From contig DASPFV010000110.1 of assembly GCA_035620975.1 (NCBI GenBank), positions 1 to 61,296 on the forward strand: a DNA stretch of 61,296 nucleotides. Direction: 5' to 3'. The position numbers and the translations under genes are program-made. The notes below the pieces were generated by a model. That model worked only from the letters and a program-made list of their open reading frames with translations, was not told the origin of the DNA and did not search any database. Position 1 is the first letter of the stretch; every line of letters begins with the position of its first letter. Source of the DNA: DASPFV01 sp035620975 (GTDB taxonomy: Bacteria > Acidobacteriota > Vicinamibacteria > Vicinamibacterales > 2-12-FULL-66-21). Positions 15,200 through 23,811 of this stretch are shown in pieces.

Positions 15200-16744
15200 A
15201 TGAGCAGCCCGCTCGAGGATCTCGAAGATCTCGAGCGCCGCGCCGAAGAAGGCGGCGGCGCCGAGCGCCGGCGCCGGCAGCACGAGGCCGGCAAGCTGAC
15301 GGCCCGGGAGCGGATCGGGCTGCTCTTCGACCCGGGGACGTTCGAGGAGGTCGACAAGCTCGTCACCCACCGGTGCCGCGACTTCGGGATGGATCGCCAG
15401 GTCATCCCCGGCGACGGCGTGGTCGCGGGCGTGGGACGTGTCGACGGGCGTCCCGTGTACGCCTTCGCGCAGGACTTCACGGTGTTCGGCGGGTCGCTCT
15501 CGGAGACCAACGCGGCCAAGATCGTCAAGATCATGGACCTCGCGATGAAGATGGGAGCGCCCGTCGTCGGCCTGAACGATTCGGGCGGCGCTCGGATTCA
15601 GGAAGGCGTGATGTCGCTCGGCGGCTACGCCGACATCTTCCTGCGCAACACGCTCGCTTCCGGGGTGATTCCGCAGATCTCGGCGATCATGGGCCCGTGC
15701 GCCGGCGGGGCGGTCTACTCGCCGGCGATCACGGACTTCAACATCATGATCGAGGGCACGAGCTACATGTTCGTCACCGGCCCCGACGTCATCAGGACGG
15801 TGACGCACGAGGACGTGACGAAGGAGCAGCTCGGGGGCGCGCGCACGCACAACGAGACGAGCGGCGTTGCGCACTTCGCGGTGCAGGACGATCGCGAGTG
15901 CCTCCTGCTCATCCGCGAGCTTCTGGGCTACCTGCCCGGCAACAACGTCGACGATCCGCCCCGCGCCGCCACGACCGACCCCATCGATCGCGAGGACGAA
16001 GCGCTGGACCGCCTCGTGCCCGCGTCTCCCAACCAGCCGTACGAGATGCTCGATCTCATCCAGGCTGTCGCCGACGACGGCGGGTTCCTGGAGGTGCACC
16101 GGCACTACGCACGGAACATCATCGTCGGCTTCGCCCGCCTCGACGGGCGGAGCGTCGGGATCGTGGCGAACCAGCCGGCGCATCTCGCCGGCACGCTCGA
16201 CATCGACGCGTCGGTCAAGGCGGCGCGGTTCGTGCGTTTCTGTGACGCCTTCAACATCCCGCTCGTGACGTTCGAAGACGTGCCGGGATTCCTGCCGGGC
16301 ACGCGCCAGGAGTACGGGGGGATCATCCGGCACGGCGCCAAGCTGCTGTACGCCTTCGCGGAGGCAACGGTACCCAAGCTGACCGTCATCACCAGGAAGG
16401 CCTACGGCGGCGCGTACTGCGTCATGTCGAGCAAGCACATCCGCACCGACGTGAACTTCGCCTGGCCGACGGCCGAGATCGCGGTCATGGGGCCGGAAGG
16501 CGCGGTGAACATCCTCTACCGGCGCGAACTGGAGACCGCCGCGGACCCGGCGGCGCTGCGGGCCGAGAAGGTGGCGGAGTTCCGCGCCAAATTCGCCAAT
16601 CCCTACGTGAGCGCGTCGCGCGGCTTCATCGACGAGGTGATCCGGCCGCGGCAGACGCGCCCGAGGCTGATTGCCGCCCTGACCCGGCTGGAAACGAAGC
16701 GCGATCGGAACCCCCCGAAGAAGCACGGGAACATCCCGCTGTAG
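15200..16744 (+). CDS. pccB: Acyl-CoA (propionyl-CoA type) carboxylase carboxyltransferase subunit
   Basis: 514 residues, full length. Two crotonase-like halves: KLTARERIGLLFDPGTFEEV, the N-terminal acyl-CoA site DSGGARIQEGV and MGPCAGGAVYSPAITDF, then the C-terminal carboxybiotin half with EDVPGFLPGTRQEYGGIIRH, KAYGGAYCVMSSKHI and WPTAEIAVMGPEGAVNILY. It transfers CO2 from carboxybiotin to propionyl-, acetyl- or related acyl-CoA. The C-terminus ends PKKHGNIPL, a conserved family tail. The biotin carboxylase and carrier genes lie downstream but are separated by a nucleotidyltransferase-like gene and a second copy of this tail. Substrate specificity (propionyl versus acetyl or methylcrotonyl) is inferred. 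Confidence 0.93.
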   Translation: MSSPLEDLEDLERRAEEGGGAERRRRQHEAGKLTARERIGLLFDPGTFEEVDKLVTHRCRDFGMDRQVIPGDGVVAGVGRVDGRPVYAFAQDFTVFGGSLSETNAAKIVKIMDLAMKMGAPVVGLNDSGGARIQEGVMSLGGYADIFLRNTLASGVIPQISAIMGPCAGGAVYSPAITDFNIMIEGTSYMFVTGPDVIRTVTHEDVTKEQLGGARTHNETSGVAHFAVQDDRECLLLIRELLGYLPGNNVDDPPRAATTDPIDREDEALDRLVPASPNQPYEMLDLIQAVADDGGFLEVHRHYARNIIVGFARLDGRSVGIVANQPAHLAGTLDIDASVKAARFVRFCDAFNIPLVTFEDVPGFLPGTRQEYGGIIRHGAKLLYAFAEATVPKLTVITRKAYGGAYCVMSSKHIRTDVNFAWPTAEIAVMGPEGAVNILYRRELETAADPAALRAEKVAEFRAKFANPYVSASRGFIDEVIRPRQTRPRLIAALTRLETKRDRNPPKKHGNIPL

Positions 16745-16910
16745 GGTCCCTGCCCCGCGGACGCCCGGTGCCCTCGCGCACGCCGGCGTCGACCACGTCC
16801 TCGTCGCCAGGCACATCTCCGCCGCCAAGTTCATGGACTCCGGCAGGGCAGACCGATTCGCTCCAGGCTCGGGGCTGACGCGGCGGACCGGAAGCGGAGA
16901 TAATCTCTGC

Positions 16911-17432
16911 ATGCGCGCCGCCGCCTTCTGGCGGGCCGTGACCCGCGATATGGCCGACCTCCTCGATCGCTTCTTTCGGCTGCTCGCCGAGGAGGGAATC
17001 CGATACTGGCTCATTGGAGGCCAGGCGGTGAACGCCTACGCGGATCCAGTGGTGAGCCTCGACCTCGTTGTCGTCGTTGCGGTCGAAGACCTGTCGCGGC
17101 TCGAGGATGCGCTCCGGCGGACATTCACAGTCGAGCGATTCCCCCACAGCCTCAACGTCGCCGATCCGCAGTCCGATTTGCGAATTCAGATTCAGACCGA
17201 CGAGCGGTACTCGCCGTTCGTGTCCAGAGCGGAGACACGGGAAGTTCTCGGGAGGGCGCTGTCCGTCGCGCGCCCCGACGATCTCCTCCAAGGCAAGGTC
17301 TGGGCGGCGCTCGACGACGGGCGGCGGCCCAGCAAGCGGCAGAAGGACCTCGCCGACATCGCGCGGCTGCTCGAGGGGTTTCCCGAGATGCGGTCGCAGG
17401 TGCCGCAGGCGATCCTGGATCGCTTGATCTGA
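16911..17432 (+). CDS. Nucleotidyltransferase-fold protein inserted in the carboxylase operon
   Basis: 173 residues. The segment LLAEEGIRYWLIGGQAVNAY then PVVSLDLVVVVAVEDL matches the GG motif and following strand of minimal nucleotidyltransferases (MNT/AbiEii-like). The strand reads LDLVVVV where an LDLD-type acidic pair is expected, so the second catalytic Asp seems replaced by Val and activity is doubtful. Later blocks: LQGKVWAALDDGRRPSKRQK then DLADIARLLE, as in related orphan nucleotidyltransferases. There is no HEPN or other antitoxin partner beside it. A GGAGA precedes the chosen ATG; 16950 is an alternative. Its placement between carboxylase subunits, flanked by a duplicated pccB tail, points to acquisition by insertion. 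Confidence 0.75.
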   Translation: MRAAAFWRAVTRDMADLLDRFFRLLAEEGIRYWLIGGQAVNAYADPVVSLDLVVVVAVEDLSRLEDALRRTFTVERFPHSLNVADPQSDLRIQIQTDERYSPFVSRAETREVLGRALSVARPDDLLQGKVWAALDDGRRPSKRQKDLADIARLLEGFPEMRSQVPQAILDRLI

Positions 17433-17532
17433 GTCGCCGTTGGCGTGCGTCCGGGCTGACCAGCCGCCAGCCCGAGCCGAATGGCCGGAGTGGGCTGCCC
17501 AGGCCGCCGGCCCTGAGCCAACTCCTGAGTGG

Positions 17533-17563
17533 CCCGAAGAAGCACGGCAATATCCCGCTCTGA
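17533..17563 (+). pseudogene. Remnant or duplicate of the pccB 3' end (PKKHGNIPL tail)
   Basis: These 31 bp match 16714-16744, the end of pccB, at 26 positions and translate to the identical nine residues PKKHGNIPL followed by a stop (TGA here, TAG in pccB). The frame is open upstream (PRPPALSQLLSG precedes it) but has no start and no recognisable carboxyltransferase sequence. It lies 91 bp before the biotin carboxylase gene. Best read as a leftover end of an original or second carboxyltransferase gene after an insertion or duplication. Confidence 0.7.
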
Positions 17564-17653
17564 AAAGGGCTGTATTACAATTGCGGACGAACGCCCCGAA
17601 TCGCGGCGCCCCATGGCCCGGTTCGGCCGCCCTGCCTTCGGAATCTGCGGCCG

Positions 17654-19174
17654 GTGAAAATCCTGATTGCCAATCGCGGCGAGATCGCCGTGCGTGTCAT
17701 CCGAGCGTGCCGCGAGATGGGCATCCCCACGGTGGCCGTCTTCTCCGACTGCGATCGCGGCGCCCGGCACGTGTCCGAGGCCGATCAGGCCATTCACGTG
17801 GGCCCCAGCGAAGCCACCCGCAGCTATCTCGATATCGGCGCCCTTCTCGAAGCCGCCCGGCGATCGGAGGCGACCGCCGTTCACCCGGGCTACGGCTTCC
17901 TGGCCGAGAACGCGGCGTTCGCCTCGGCCTGCCTCGAGGCCGGCTTGATGTACATCGGCCCCGCGCCGGAAGCCATCGCGCTGATGGGGAGCAAGACGGC
18001 GGCCCGGCAGGCCGCCCGGCGCGCGGGTGTACCCGTCGTGCCCGGCACGGACGAGCCCTTCGGACCTGACGTTTCCGAGCGGGAGATCGCCGCCGCCGCC
18101 GAGGAAGTCGGCTATCCCCTCCTCGTCAAGGCCGTTGCCGGCGGCGGCGGCAAGGGGCTGCGCGTGGTCAGCCATCGAGGCGACCTGCCTTCGGCGATCC
18201 AGCTCGCACGCTCGGAAGCCGGGGCCGCGTTTGGCGACTCGCAGATCTATCTCGAGCGCCGGATCCTCCAGCCGCGCCACGTCGAGATCCAGCTGCTCGG
18301 GGATGCGCGCGGCACGGTCGTGCCGTTCGTCGAGCGGGAGTGCTCCATCCAGCGCCGGCATCAGAAGGTGGTCGAGGAATCCCCGTCGCCGGTCGTCACG
18401 CCCGCCCTGCGCCGCCGGATGGCCGAGGCTGCCGCGTCGGTCGCGAGGCTCGTGGGCTACACGAACGCCGGAACGATCGAGTTCCTGCTCGACAGGGACG
18501 GGGCTTTCTACTTCCTCGAGATGAACACGCGGCTGCAGGTCGAGCACCCGGTCACCGAGATGGTCACCAGTATCGATCTGGTCCAGTGGCAGATCCGCAT
18601 CTCGCGCGGGGAAGCGCTGGACGTCGATCCGGAACGCGCGCTGACGCCGCACGGTCACGCGATCGAATGCCGGATCTACGCGGAGGATCCGGACCAGGGA
18701 TTTCTTCCCTCGCCAGGGCTCATCCGGGCCCTCCGGCCGGCCGGCGGCCCGGGCATCCGCGACGACAGCGGGGTGGCGGCCGGCTACACCGTGCCCGTCC
18801 ACTATGACTCGCTCATCGCGAAGCTCGTCGCCTGGGCGTCGGCGCGCGACGAGGCAGTCGCGCGGATGGCGCGGGCCCTGCGGGAATACCACGTCCTCGG
18901 GATCCGGACGACGATCCCCTTCTTTCTCTGGCTGCTGCGCCAGCCGGCGTTTCTCGAAGCGCGCTTCGACACGAACTACCTCGATGCGCTGCTCGCCGAG
19001 CGCCAGGGGGCGACCTTCAGCGAACTGGAACCCGGGGAAGAGGACCTCGTAGCCATCGGCGCCGCGCTCGACGCCTGGCTGCGGGCGGGCGGAGCGGGCG
19101 ACAACGGCCGGCGCGCGGTGGAGCGCGTGAGCGCATGGCATCGGCTCGCCCGCCGGGAGTCGCTTCGCGAATGA
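17654..19174 (+). CDS. pccA: Biotin carboxylase subunit of acyl-CoA carboxylase
   Basis: 506 residues from a GTG start. Contains the biotin-carboxylase N domain (ILIANRGEIAVRVIRACRE, VHPGYGFLAENAAFA), the ATP-grasp with glycine-rich loop (LLVKAVAGGGGKGLRVV), ECSIQRRHQKVVEESPSP, the catalytic FLEMNTRLQVEHPVTEM and the C domain HAIECRIYAEDP. It carboxylates biotin on the carrier encoded next. The chain ends soon after the carboxylase fold, without the biotinyl domain that is often fused, because the carrier is a separate overlapping gene. Partners are the upstream carboxyltransferase and downstream carrier. Confidence 0.94.
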   Translation: MKILIANRGEIAVRVIRACREMGIPTVAVFSDCDRGARHVSEADQAIHVGPSEATRSYLDIGALLEAARRSEATAVHPGYGFLAENAAFASACLEAGLMYIGPAPEAIALMGSKTAARQAARRAGVPVVPGTDEPFGPDVSEREIAAAAEEVGYPLLVKAVAGGGGKGLRVVSHRGDLPSAIQLARSEAGAAFGDSQIYLERRILQPRHVEIQLLGDARGTVVPFVERECSIQRRHQKVVEESPSPVVTPALRRRMAEAAASVARLVGYTNAGTIEFLLDRDGAFYFLEMNTRLQVEHPVTEMVTSIDLVQWQIRISRGEALDVDPERALTPHGHAIECRIYAEDPDQGFLPSPGLIRALRPAGGPGIRDDSGVAAGYTVPVHYDSLIAKLVAWASARDEAVARMARALREYHVLGIRTTIPFFLWLLRQPAFLEARFDTNYLDALLAERQGATFSELEPGEEDLVAIGAALDAWLRAGGAGDNGRRAVERVSAWHRLARRESLRE

Positions 19175-19680
19175 CGGTCGAGGTCGAGGTCGGCGAACGC
19201 ACCAGGACGGTCATCCTCGAGCGCCTCGCGCCCGGTCGGTTCCGTGTCACGCTGGATGGACGTCCCTGCGAGGTGGACGTGATCCGGACCGCCGAGTTCG
19301 GCCTCTCGCTCCTCCTCGACGGGGCGTCGGGAAGGAGTCGGGAGATGCTCGTGGCACCCGGCGGCGAGCGCGGCGTGGTGTTCGTGAACCTCGAAGGCCG
19401 GACCATCGCGGTCGGGATCAACCGGGGCCGTTCACGGCGCAGCGTGGACGGCGCCCCCGGCGCCGGAGAGCAGGTGATTGTCGCGCCCATGCCCGGCCGG
19501 GTCGTCCGGCTCCTGGTCCGCCCCGGCGACCAGGTCGCCGCCCGCCAGGGCGTCGTCGTCGTCGAAGCTATGAAGATGGAGAACGAGCTGCGGACCGCAC
19601 GCCCCGGCACGGTCAAGGAGATTGCCGTCGCACCGGGTGCCTCCGTGGAGGCCGGACGCGTGCTGGTCGTCGTGGCGTGA
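19171..19680 (+). CDS. Biotin carboxyl carrier protein of acyl-CoA carboxylase
   Basis: 169 residues. The C-terminal 75 residues are a biotinyl/lipoyl hammerhead domain with the biotin acceptor lysine in VEAMKMENEL. The N-terminal part (VEVGERTRTVILERLAPGRF, VTLDGRPCEVDVIR) resembles the segment that links biotin carboxylase to carrier in fused alpha subunits. The ATG at 19171 overlaps the biotin carboxylase stop (ATGA), giving translational coupling; an upstream ATG at 19135 would add 12 residues. It shuttles carboxybiotin between the two enzyme active sites. Confidence 0.92.
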   Translation: MTVEVEVGERTRTVILERLAPGRFRVTLDGRPCEVDVIRTAEFGLSLLLDGASGRSREMLVAPGGERGVVFVNLEGRTIAVGINRGRSRRSVDGAPGAGEQVIVAPMPGRVVRLLVRPGDQVAARQGVVVVEAMKMENELRTARPGTVKEIAVAPGASVEAGRVLVVVA

Positions 19681-19689
19681 TCGCCGGAC

Positions 19690-22600
19690 GTGATGGACCT
19701 GCCTGAAACCCCCGACGGGTCGCCGGCCGGGGCGCCTGAGACGCCGCCCCAGACGGCTGGACGGACCAGATGGTTCCGTCGCGTCGTCCTGCGCGTGGTC
19801 GCGCTGTTCGTCGCGCTCCTGGCCGCCGCCCTCGTGACCTTCTTCACGGTGGACATCGGTCCCTGGTTTCGCGAGCTGGCGGAGCGCGAAGGGTCGAAAT
19901 ACCTGAAGCGGCCGATGCACATCGGCCGGCTCGAAGCGACCCTCCGCACCGGCGTGTTCGTGATCGAGGATCTCGTCATCGAGGGGCTCGCCCCCACGGA
20001 TCGGCCGTTCCTCACCGCTCGCAAGATCACCGTCAGCTTTCCGTGGTGGAGCGTGGTCAGCCGCGCGCTCGTGATCGAATCGGTCGACATGACCGACTGG
20101 CGCATGGTGATCGAGACGTTTCCGGGTGGCCGGCACAACCTGCCGAAGCTGGTGCCGGAACGGCGGACCCAGGGGCCCCGGCGGTTCACGACCACGCTGC
20201 GGTCGGTGGTCTCGGCGCGCGGTGAGCTGGTGTACGAAGACCACGGGACGCCGTGGGGCGTCGTGGCCCGCAACCTCAACGTACAGCTCTATCGGAGCGA
20301 CGTCCTGAACGACTACCGCGGCCGCGCTTCCTTCACCGAGGGCACCGTACGGATCCAGGCCTACCAGCCGTTCCGCGCCGACATGGAGTCGCGCTTCAAC
20401 ATGGTTGGCGGGAAGGTGCACTTCGACCGGATCGATCTCGTCAGCGACGGGGCGCGCTCGGTCGTGACGGGGGACGTCGATCTGGGCCGGTGGCCGGAGC
20501 AGCTCTACCGGGTGCGATCCGTCATCGATTTTCCCACGCAGAAGGACATCTTCTTCCACGGGGAGCCATTCACGGTCTCGGGGGTCGGGGAGTTCGACGG
20601 GACCTTCCACCTGTTCAAGGGCGGGCGCGAGCTAAAGGGCACGTTCCGCAGCGACGTCGCGGGGTTCAACCAGTGGCGGTTCCCGGACCTGCGGGGCTCG
20701 GTGCTGTGGGTGCCCGAGCGTATGGAGGTGACCGACGCCACGGCACAGGTCCATGGCGGGCGCGCCCGCTTCGACTATCGCATGAGCCCGTTTGGTGACC
20801 CGGCCCGGCCGACGCGAGCGACGTGGGACGTCGAATACAACGGGGTCAGCCTGGCGCGGCTGACCGACTTCCTCGATCTGCAGGGGCTCCGCCTGGACGG
20901 GTCAGCCTCGGGCACCAACCACATCGAATGGCCGCTCGGAAAGTGGGCGGCGGCGCGCTGGCGAGGCCAGGTGGCCGTTCATCCGCCCGAGGGGGTGGAG
21001 CCCATGACGCGATCCCTGCCTGCAGAGCTGGTGGAGGCGCGGGCGTCCCTGCCCTACGAGGAAGGGCCATTCAACCCGCGCGCGCCGCTCGGGTACGTGC
21101 CCGTGGCGGGGCAGATCGGCTACACGGTCGATCCGCGCTGGATCTCGATCGATCGCAGCTGGGCGGCCACCGAACACACCTACGTGGAGTTCGAGGGGCA
21201 GACGGCATTCGGAGAGCGTTCGGGCATCCGGTTTCACGTGACCAGCCTCGACTGGCAGCAGAGCGATCGCCTGCTCGCCGGCATCATGACGGCATTCGGC
21301 GCGCCCACGGGCGCCGTGCCCATCGGCGGCTACGGCGAGTTCGACGGGGTCATGCTCGATTCCTTCGCGCAGCCCCGGATACAGGGCACGTTCAGCGGCG
21401 AACGCCTGCGGGCCTGGGACACGATCTGGGGACGCGGGCGCGGGGACATCGTCGTCCAGAACAGCTACGTCTTCGTTTCGAACGCCGTGCTGACCAGCGG
21501 CGAGGGAGAGATCCGCGCCGCCGGGCAGTTCTCGCTCGGGTATCCCCGTCGCGACGAGGGCGACGAGATCGACGCGCAGATCACACTCGTGCGCTGGCCT
21601 CTGGCAGACCTGCGGCACGCGTTCGAGCTGGACGAGTACCGCGCGGATGGGCTCGTTTCCGGGAACTTCCATCTCTTCGGAAAGTACACCACGCCGCTCG
21701 GCTACGGACGGATGCGCATCGATGACGGGGTAGCCTATGGCGAGCCCTTCGAACGCGCGACCGCTGCGCTGCAGTTCGAGGGCAACGGCGTGCGCCTGCA
21801 CGGGATCGATATCGTCAAGTCGACGGCGACGGTGACGGGGGCCGCCTGGGTCGGCTGGGACGGGACCTACGCCTTCAACGCGGACGGACGCCGTATCCCG
21901 GTCGAATCGCTGGCAACCCTCGCGTATGCGAGGGCGCCTCTGACGGGACTGCTGCAGTTCAGTGCCACGGGCACCGGCAACTTCGATCAGCCGCGCTACG
22001 ACGTGAAGGTCGGCATCGACGACCTCTTCGCGGGCGACGAGGGCATCGGCACGGTAACCGGGGTCATCGGCCTGCGCGACGAGCTGCTGACCCTCACCTT
22101 CGAAGCCGGCTCTCCCCGACTGGCGGTCACCGGCTCGGGCCGGATCGCGCTGACTCCGGAGATGGATGCGGAGCTGACGCTGCGCTTCGCCGACACGTCG
22201 CTCGACCCCTACGTCCGGTTCTTCGAGCCGCGGCTGTCCCCGTTCACCAATGCGGTCGCGGGAGGCACGATCCGCGCCGTCGGGGAGCTCGCCAATCTCG
22301 ATCAGCTCGTCGTCGAAGTGCGGGTCGAGGACATCGACCTCAAGCTGTTCGACTACCAGCTCCGCAACAGCGGTGTCATCGAGCTGACCCTCGATCAGCG
22401 GGTGGTCGAGGTGGACCGCTTCCAGCTCTCGGGCGAGGGAACCCAGCTCCAGGTGACCGGCGACGTTTCGCTCCGGGACGATCGCGTGTCCGTCGAGGCG
22501 GCCGGCAATGCGAACCTGGGGATTCTGCAGGGCTTCTTCCGGAACCTCCGCAGCCGGGGGACGGCCGTGCTCAGGGCCACGGTCGAGGGGCCGCTCAGGC

Positions 22601-23811
22601 AGCCGGTGTTCTCCGGGTCGGCCTCCGTCGAGGACGGCCGGTTGCGCCACTTCTGGCTGCCCCACTCGCTGGACGACATCAACGGTACCATCACGTTCGA
22701 TCAGGCCGGGATTCGGCTCGACGAGGTGACCGGCACGCTCGGGGGAGGCACCGTGGCCTTCGGCGGCCGAATCGGACTGGTCGGCTTCACGCCGGGGGAG
22801 CTGAGCCTGACTGCCAGAGGCGAAGGCATGCGCCTGCGCTACCCGGAAGGCTTGCGCTCCACGGTTGACGCGGACCTCACGCTGCAGGGGACGATGGCGT
22901 CGCCGGTGCTGGGAGGACGCGTCACCATCCGTGACGCGCTGTGGTCGCGCCGGATGGAGGCCACGCCCGATCTCTTCAACCTCGGCGGCGGCAGTCCCGT
23001 GCAGCTGGCGCCGCCGACCGCCGCCACGACCATCCCGGTCCGGTTCGAGGTCGACGTCGTGGCCGACGAGAGCGTGCGCATCCAGAACAACCTCGCGACT
23101 GCCGTGGCCAGCGCCGACCTGCAGCTCCGGGGCACATACGATCGGCCGCTGCTGTTCGGCCGTGCCAGCGTGGACCGCGGCGACGTGGTGTTCGAAGGCA
23201 ACCGCTACATCATCACGCGCGGCAGCATCGATTTCTTCAACACGACCCGCATCGAGCCGTTCTTCGATCTGGAGGCCGAGACGCGGGTCCGGCAGCCCGG
23301 CCAGACCTACACCGTCACGGCGACGCTGACCGGCACGGCGACTCCGGGGCTGACGCTCACGCTCAACTCCGATCCGCCGCTCTCCGAGATCGACATCATG
23401 CTGCTCATGTTCGGCCAGCAGACCGATCCGCAGAGCGCGGAGCTGCGGGCGCTGCGTCCGGGCTCCACCGAGGAGCAGCAGCAGCTGTTGCTCAGTCAGG
23501 GGCTGGCGCGCGCGCTCACCGGCTCGCTCGCGGCACCCGTGAACCGCGCCTTCGAGCAGATCGCCAACGTCCAGATCACTCCGACCCTGAGCGGCAACGA
23601 GACCGACCCCCTCACGCCATCGGCCCGTGTGATCATCGGCCGGCGCATCTCGAACCGCGCCTATCTGACATATTCGCGCTCGCTGGGCAACACTCAGCGC
23701 GACCAGGTGCTCATCCTCGAATACGACCAGAACGATCGGCTGGGGTGGATCCTCACGCAGAACGGCGACGGCACGTTCGCAATCGATTTCCGGGTGCGCG
23801 CCAGGTTCTGA
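19690..23811 (+). CDS. tamB: TamB-like inner-membrane-anchored bridge protein
   Basis: 1373 residues. A Pro-rich cytoplasmic start precedes one transmembrane helix (VVLRVVALFVALLAAALVTF), then an AsmA-like segment (YLKRPMHIGRLEATLRTG) and about 1000 residues of repeated amphipathic beta strands, the TamB/DUF490 beta-groove. The C-terminal domain includes PLSEIDIMLLMFGQQTDPQS and the ending ILTQNGDGTFAIDFRVRARF. TamB-family proteins span the periplasm and help lipid transport and outer-membrane protein biogenesis. The following Omp85 gene overlaps by one base (TGATG), a classic TamB-TamA-type pair. Start GTG 19690 or ATG 19693. Confidence 0.9.
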   Translation: MMDLPETPDGSPAGAPETPPQTAGRTRWFRRVVLRVVALFVALLAAALVTFFTVDIGPWFRELAEREGSKYLKRPMHIGRLEATLRTGVFVIEDLVIEGLAPTDRPFLTARKITVSFPWWSVVSRALVIESVDMTDWRMVIETFPGGRHNLPKLVPERRTQGPRRFTTTLRSVVSARGELVYEDHGTPWGVVARNLNVQLYRSDVLNDYRGRASFTEGTVRIQAYQPFRADMESRFNMVGGKVHFDRIDLVSDGARSVVTGDVDLGRWPEQLYRVRSVIDFPTQKDIFFHGEPFTVSGVGEFDGTFHLFKGGRELKGTFRSDVAGFNQWRFPDLRGSVLWVPERMEVTDATAQVHGGRARFDYRMSPFGDPARPTRATWDVEYNGVSLARLTDFLDLQGLRLDGSASGTNHIEWPLGKWAAARWRGQVAVHPPEGVEPMTRSLPAELVEARASLPYEEGPFNPRAPLGYVPVAGQIGYTVDPRWISIDRSWAATEHTYVEFEGQTAFGERSGIRFHVTSLDWQQSDRLLAGIMTAFGAPTGAVPIGGYGEFDGVMLDSFAQPRIQGTFSGERLRAWDTIWGRGRGDIVVQNSYVFVSNAVLTSGEGEIRAAGQFSLGYPRRDEGDEIDAQITLVRWPLADLRHAFELDEYRADGLVSGNFHLFGKYTTPLGYGRMRIDDGVAYGEPFERATAALQFEGNGVRLHGIDIVKSTATVTGAAWVGWDGTYAFNADGRRIPVESLATLAYARAPLTGLLQFSATGTGNFDQPRYDVKVGIDDLFAGDEGIGTVTGVIGLRDELLTLTFEAGSPRLAVTGSGRIALTPEMDAELTLRFADTSLDPYVRFFEPRLSPFTNAVAGGTIRAVGELANLDQLVVEVRVEDIDLKLFDYQLRNSGVIELTLDQRVVEVDRFQLSGEGTQLQVTGDVSLRDDRVSVEAAGNANLGILQGFFRNLRSRGTAVLRATVEGPLRQPVFSGSASVEDGRLRHFWLPHSLDDINGTITFDQAGIRLDEVTGTLGGGTVAFGGRIGLVGFTPGELSLTARGEGMRLRYPEGLRSTVDADLTLQGTMASPVLGGRVTIRDALWSRRMEATPDLFNLGGGSPVQLAPPTAATTIPVRFEVDVVADESVRIQNNLATAVASADLQLRGTYDRPLLFGRASVDRGDVVFEGNRYIITRGSIDFFNTTRIEPFFDLEAETRVRQPGQTYTVTATLTGTATPGLTLTLNSDPPLSEIDIMLLMFGQQTDPQSAELRALRPGSTEEQQQLLLSQGLARALTGSLAAPVNRAFEQIANVQITPTLSGNETDPLTPSARVIIGRRISNRAYLTYSRSLGNTQRDQVLILEYDQNDRLGWILTQNGDGTFAIDFRVRARF

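Noticed and set aside
16911..17432. Toxin-antitoxin module in the carboxylase operon
   Set aside because: Only one gene is present; there is no HEPN, antitoxin or other small partner gene next to it.
19017..20610. Long minus-strand open frames opposite the biotin carboxylase, carrier and tamB genes
   Set aside because: They are high-GC shadow frames rich in Arg, Pro and Ser; the plus-strand genes have clear family motifs.
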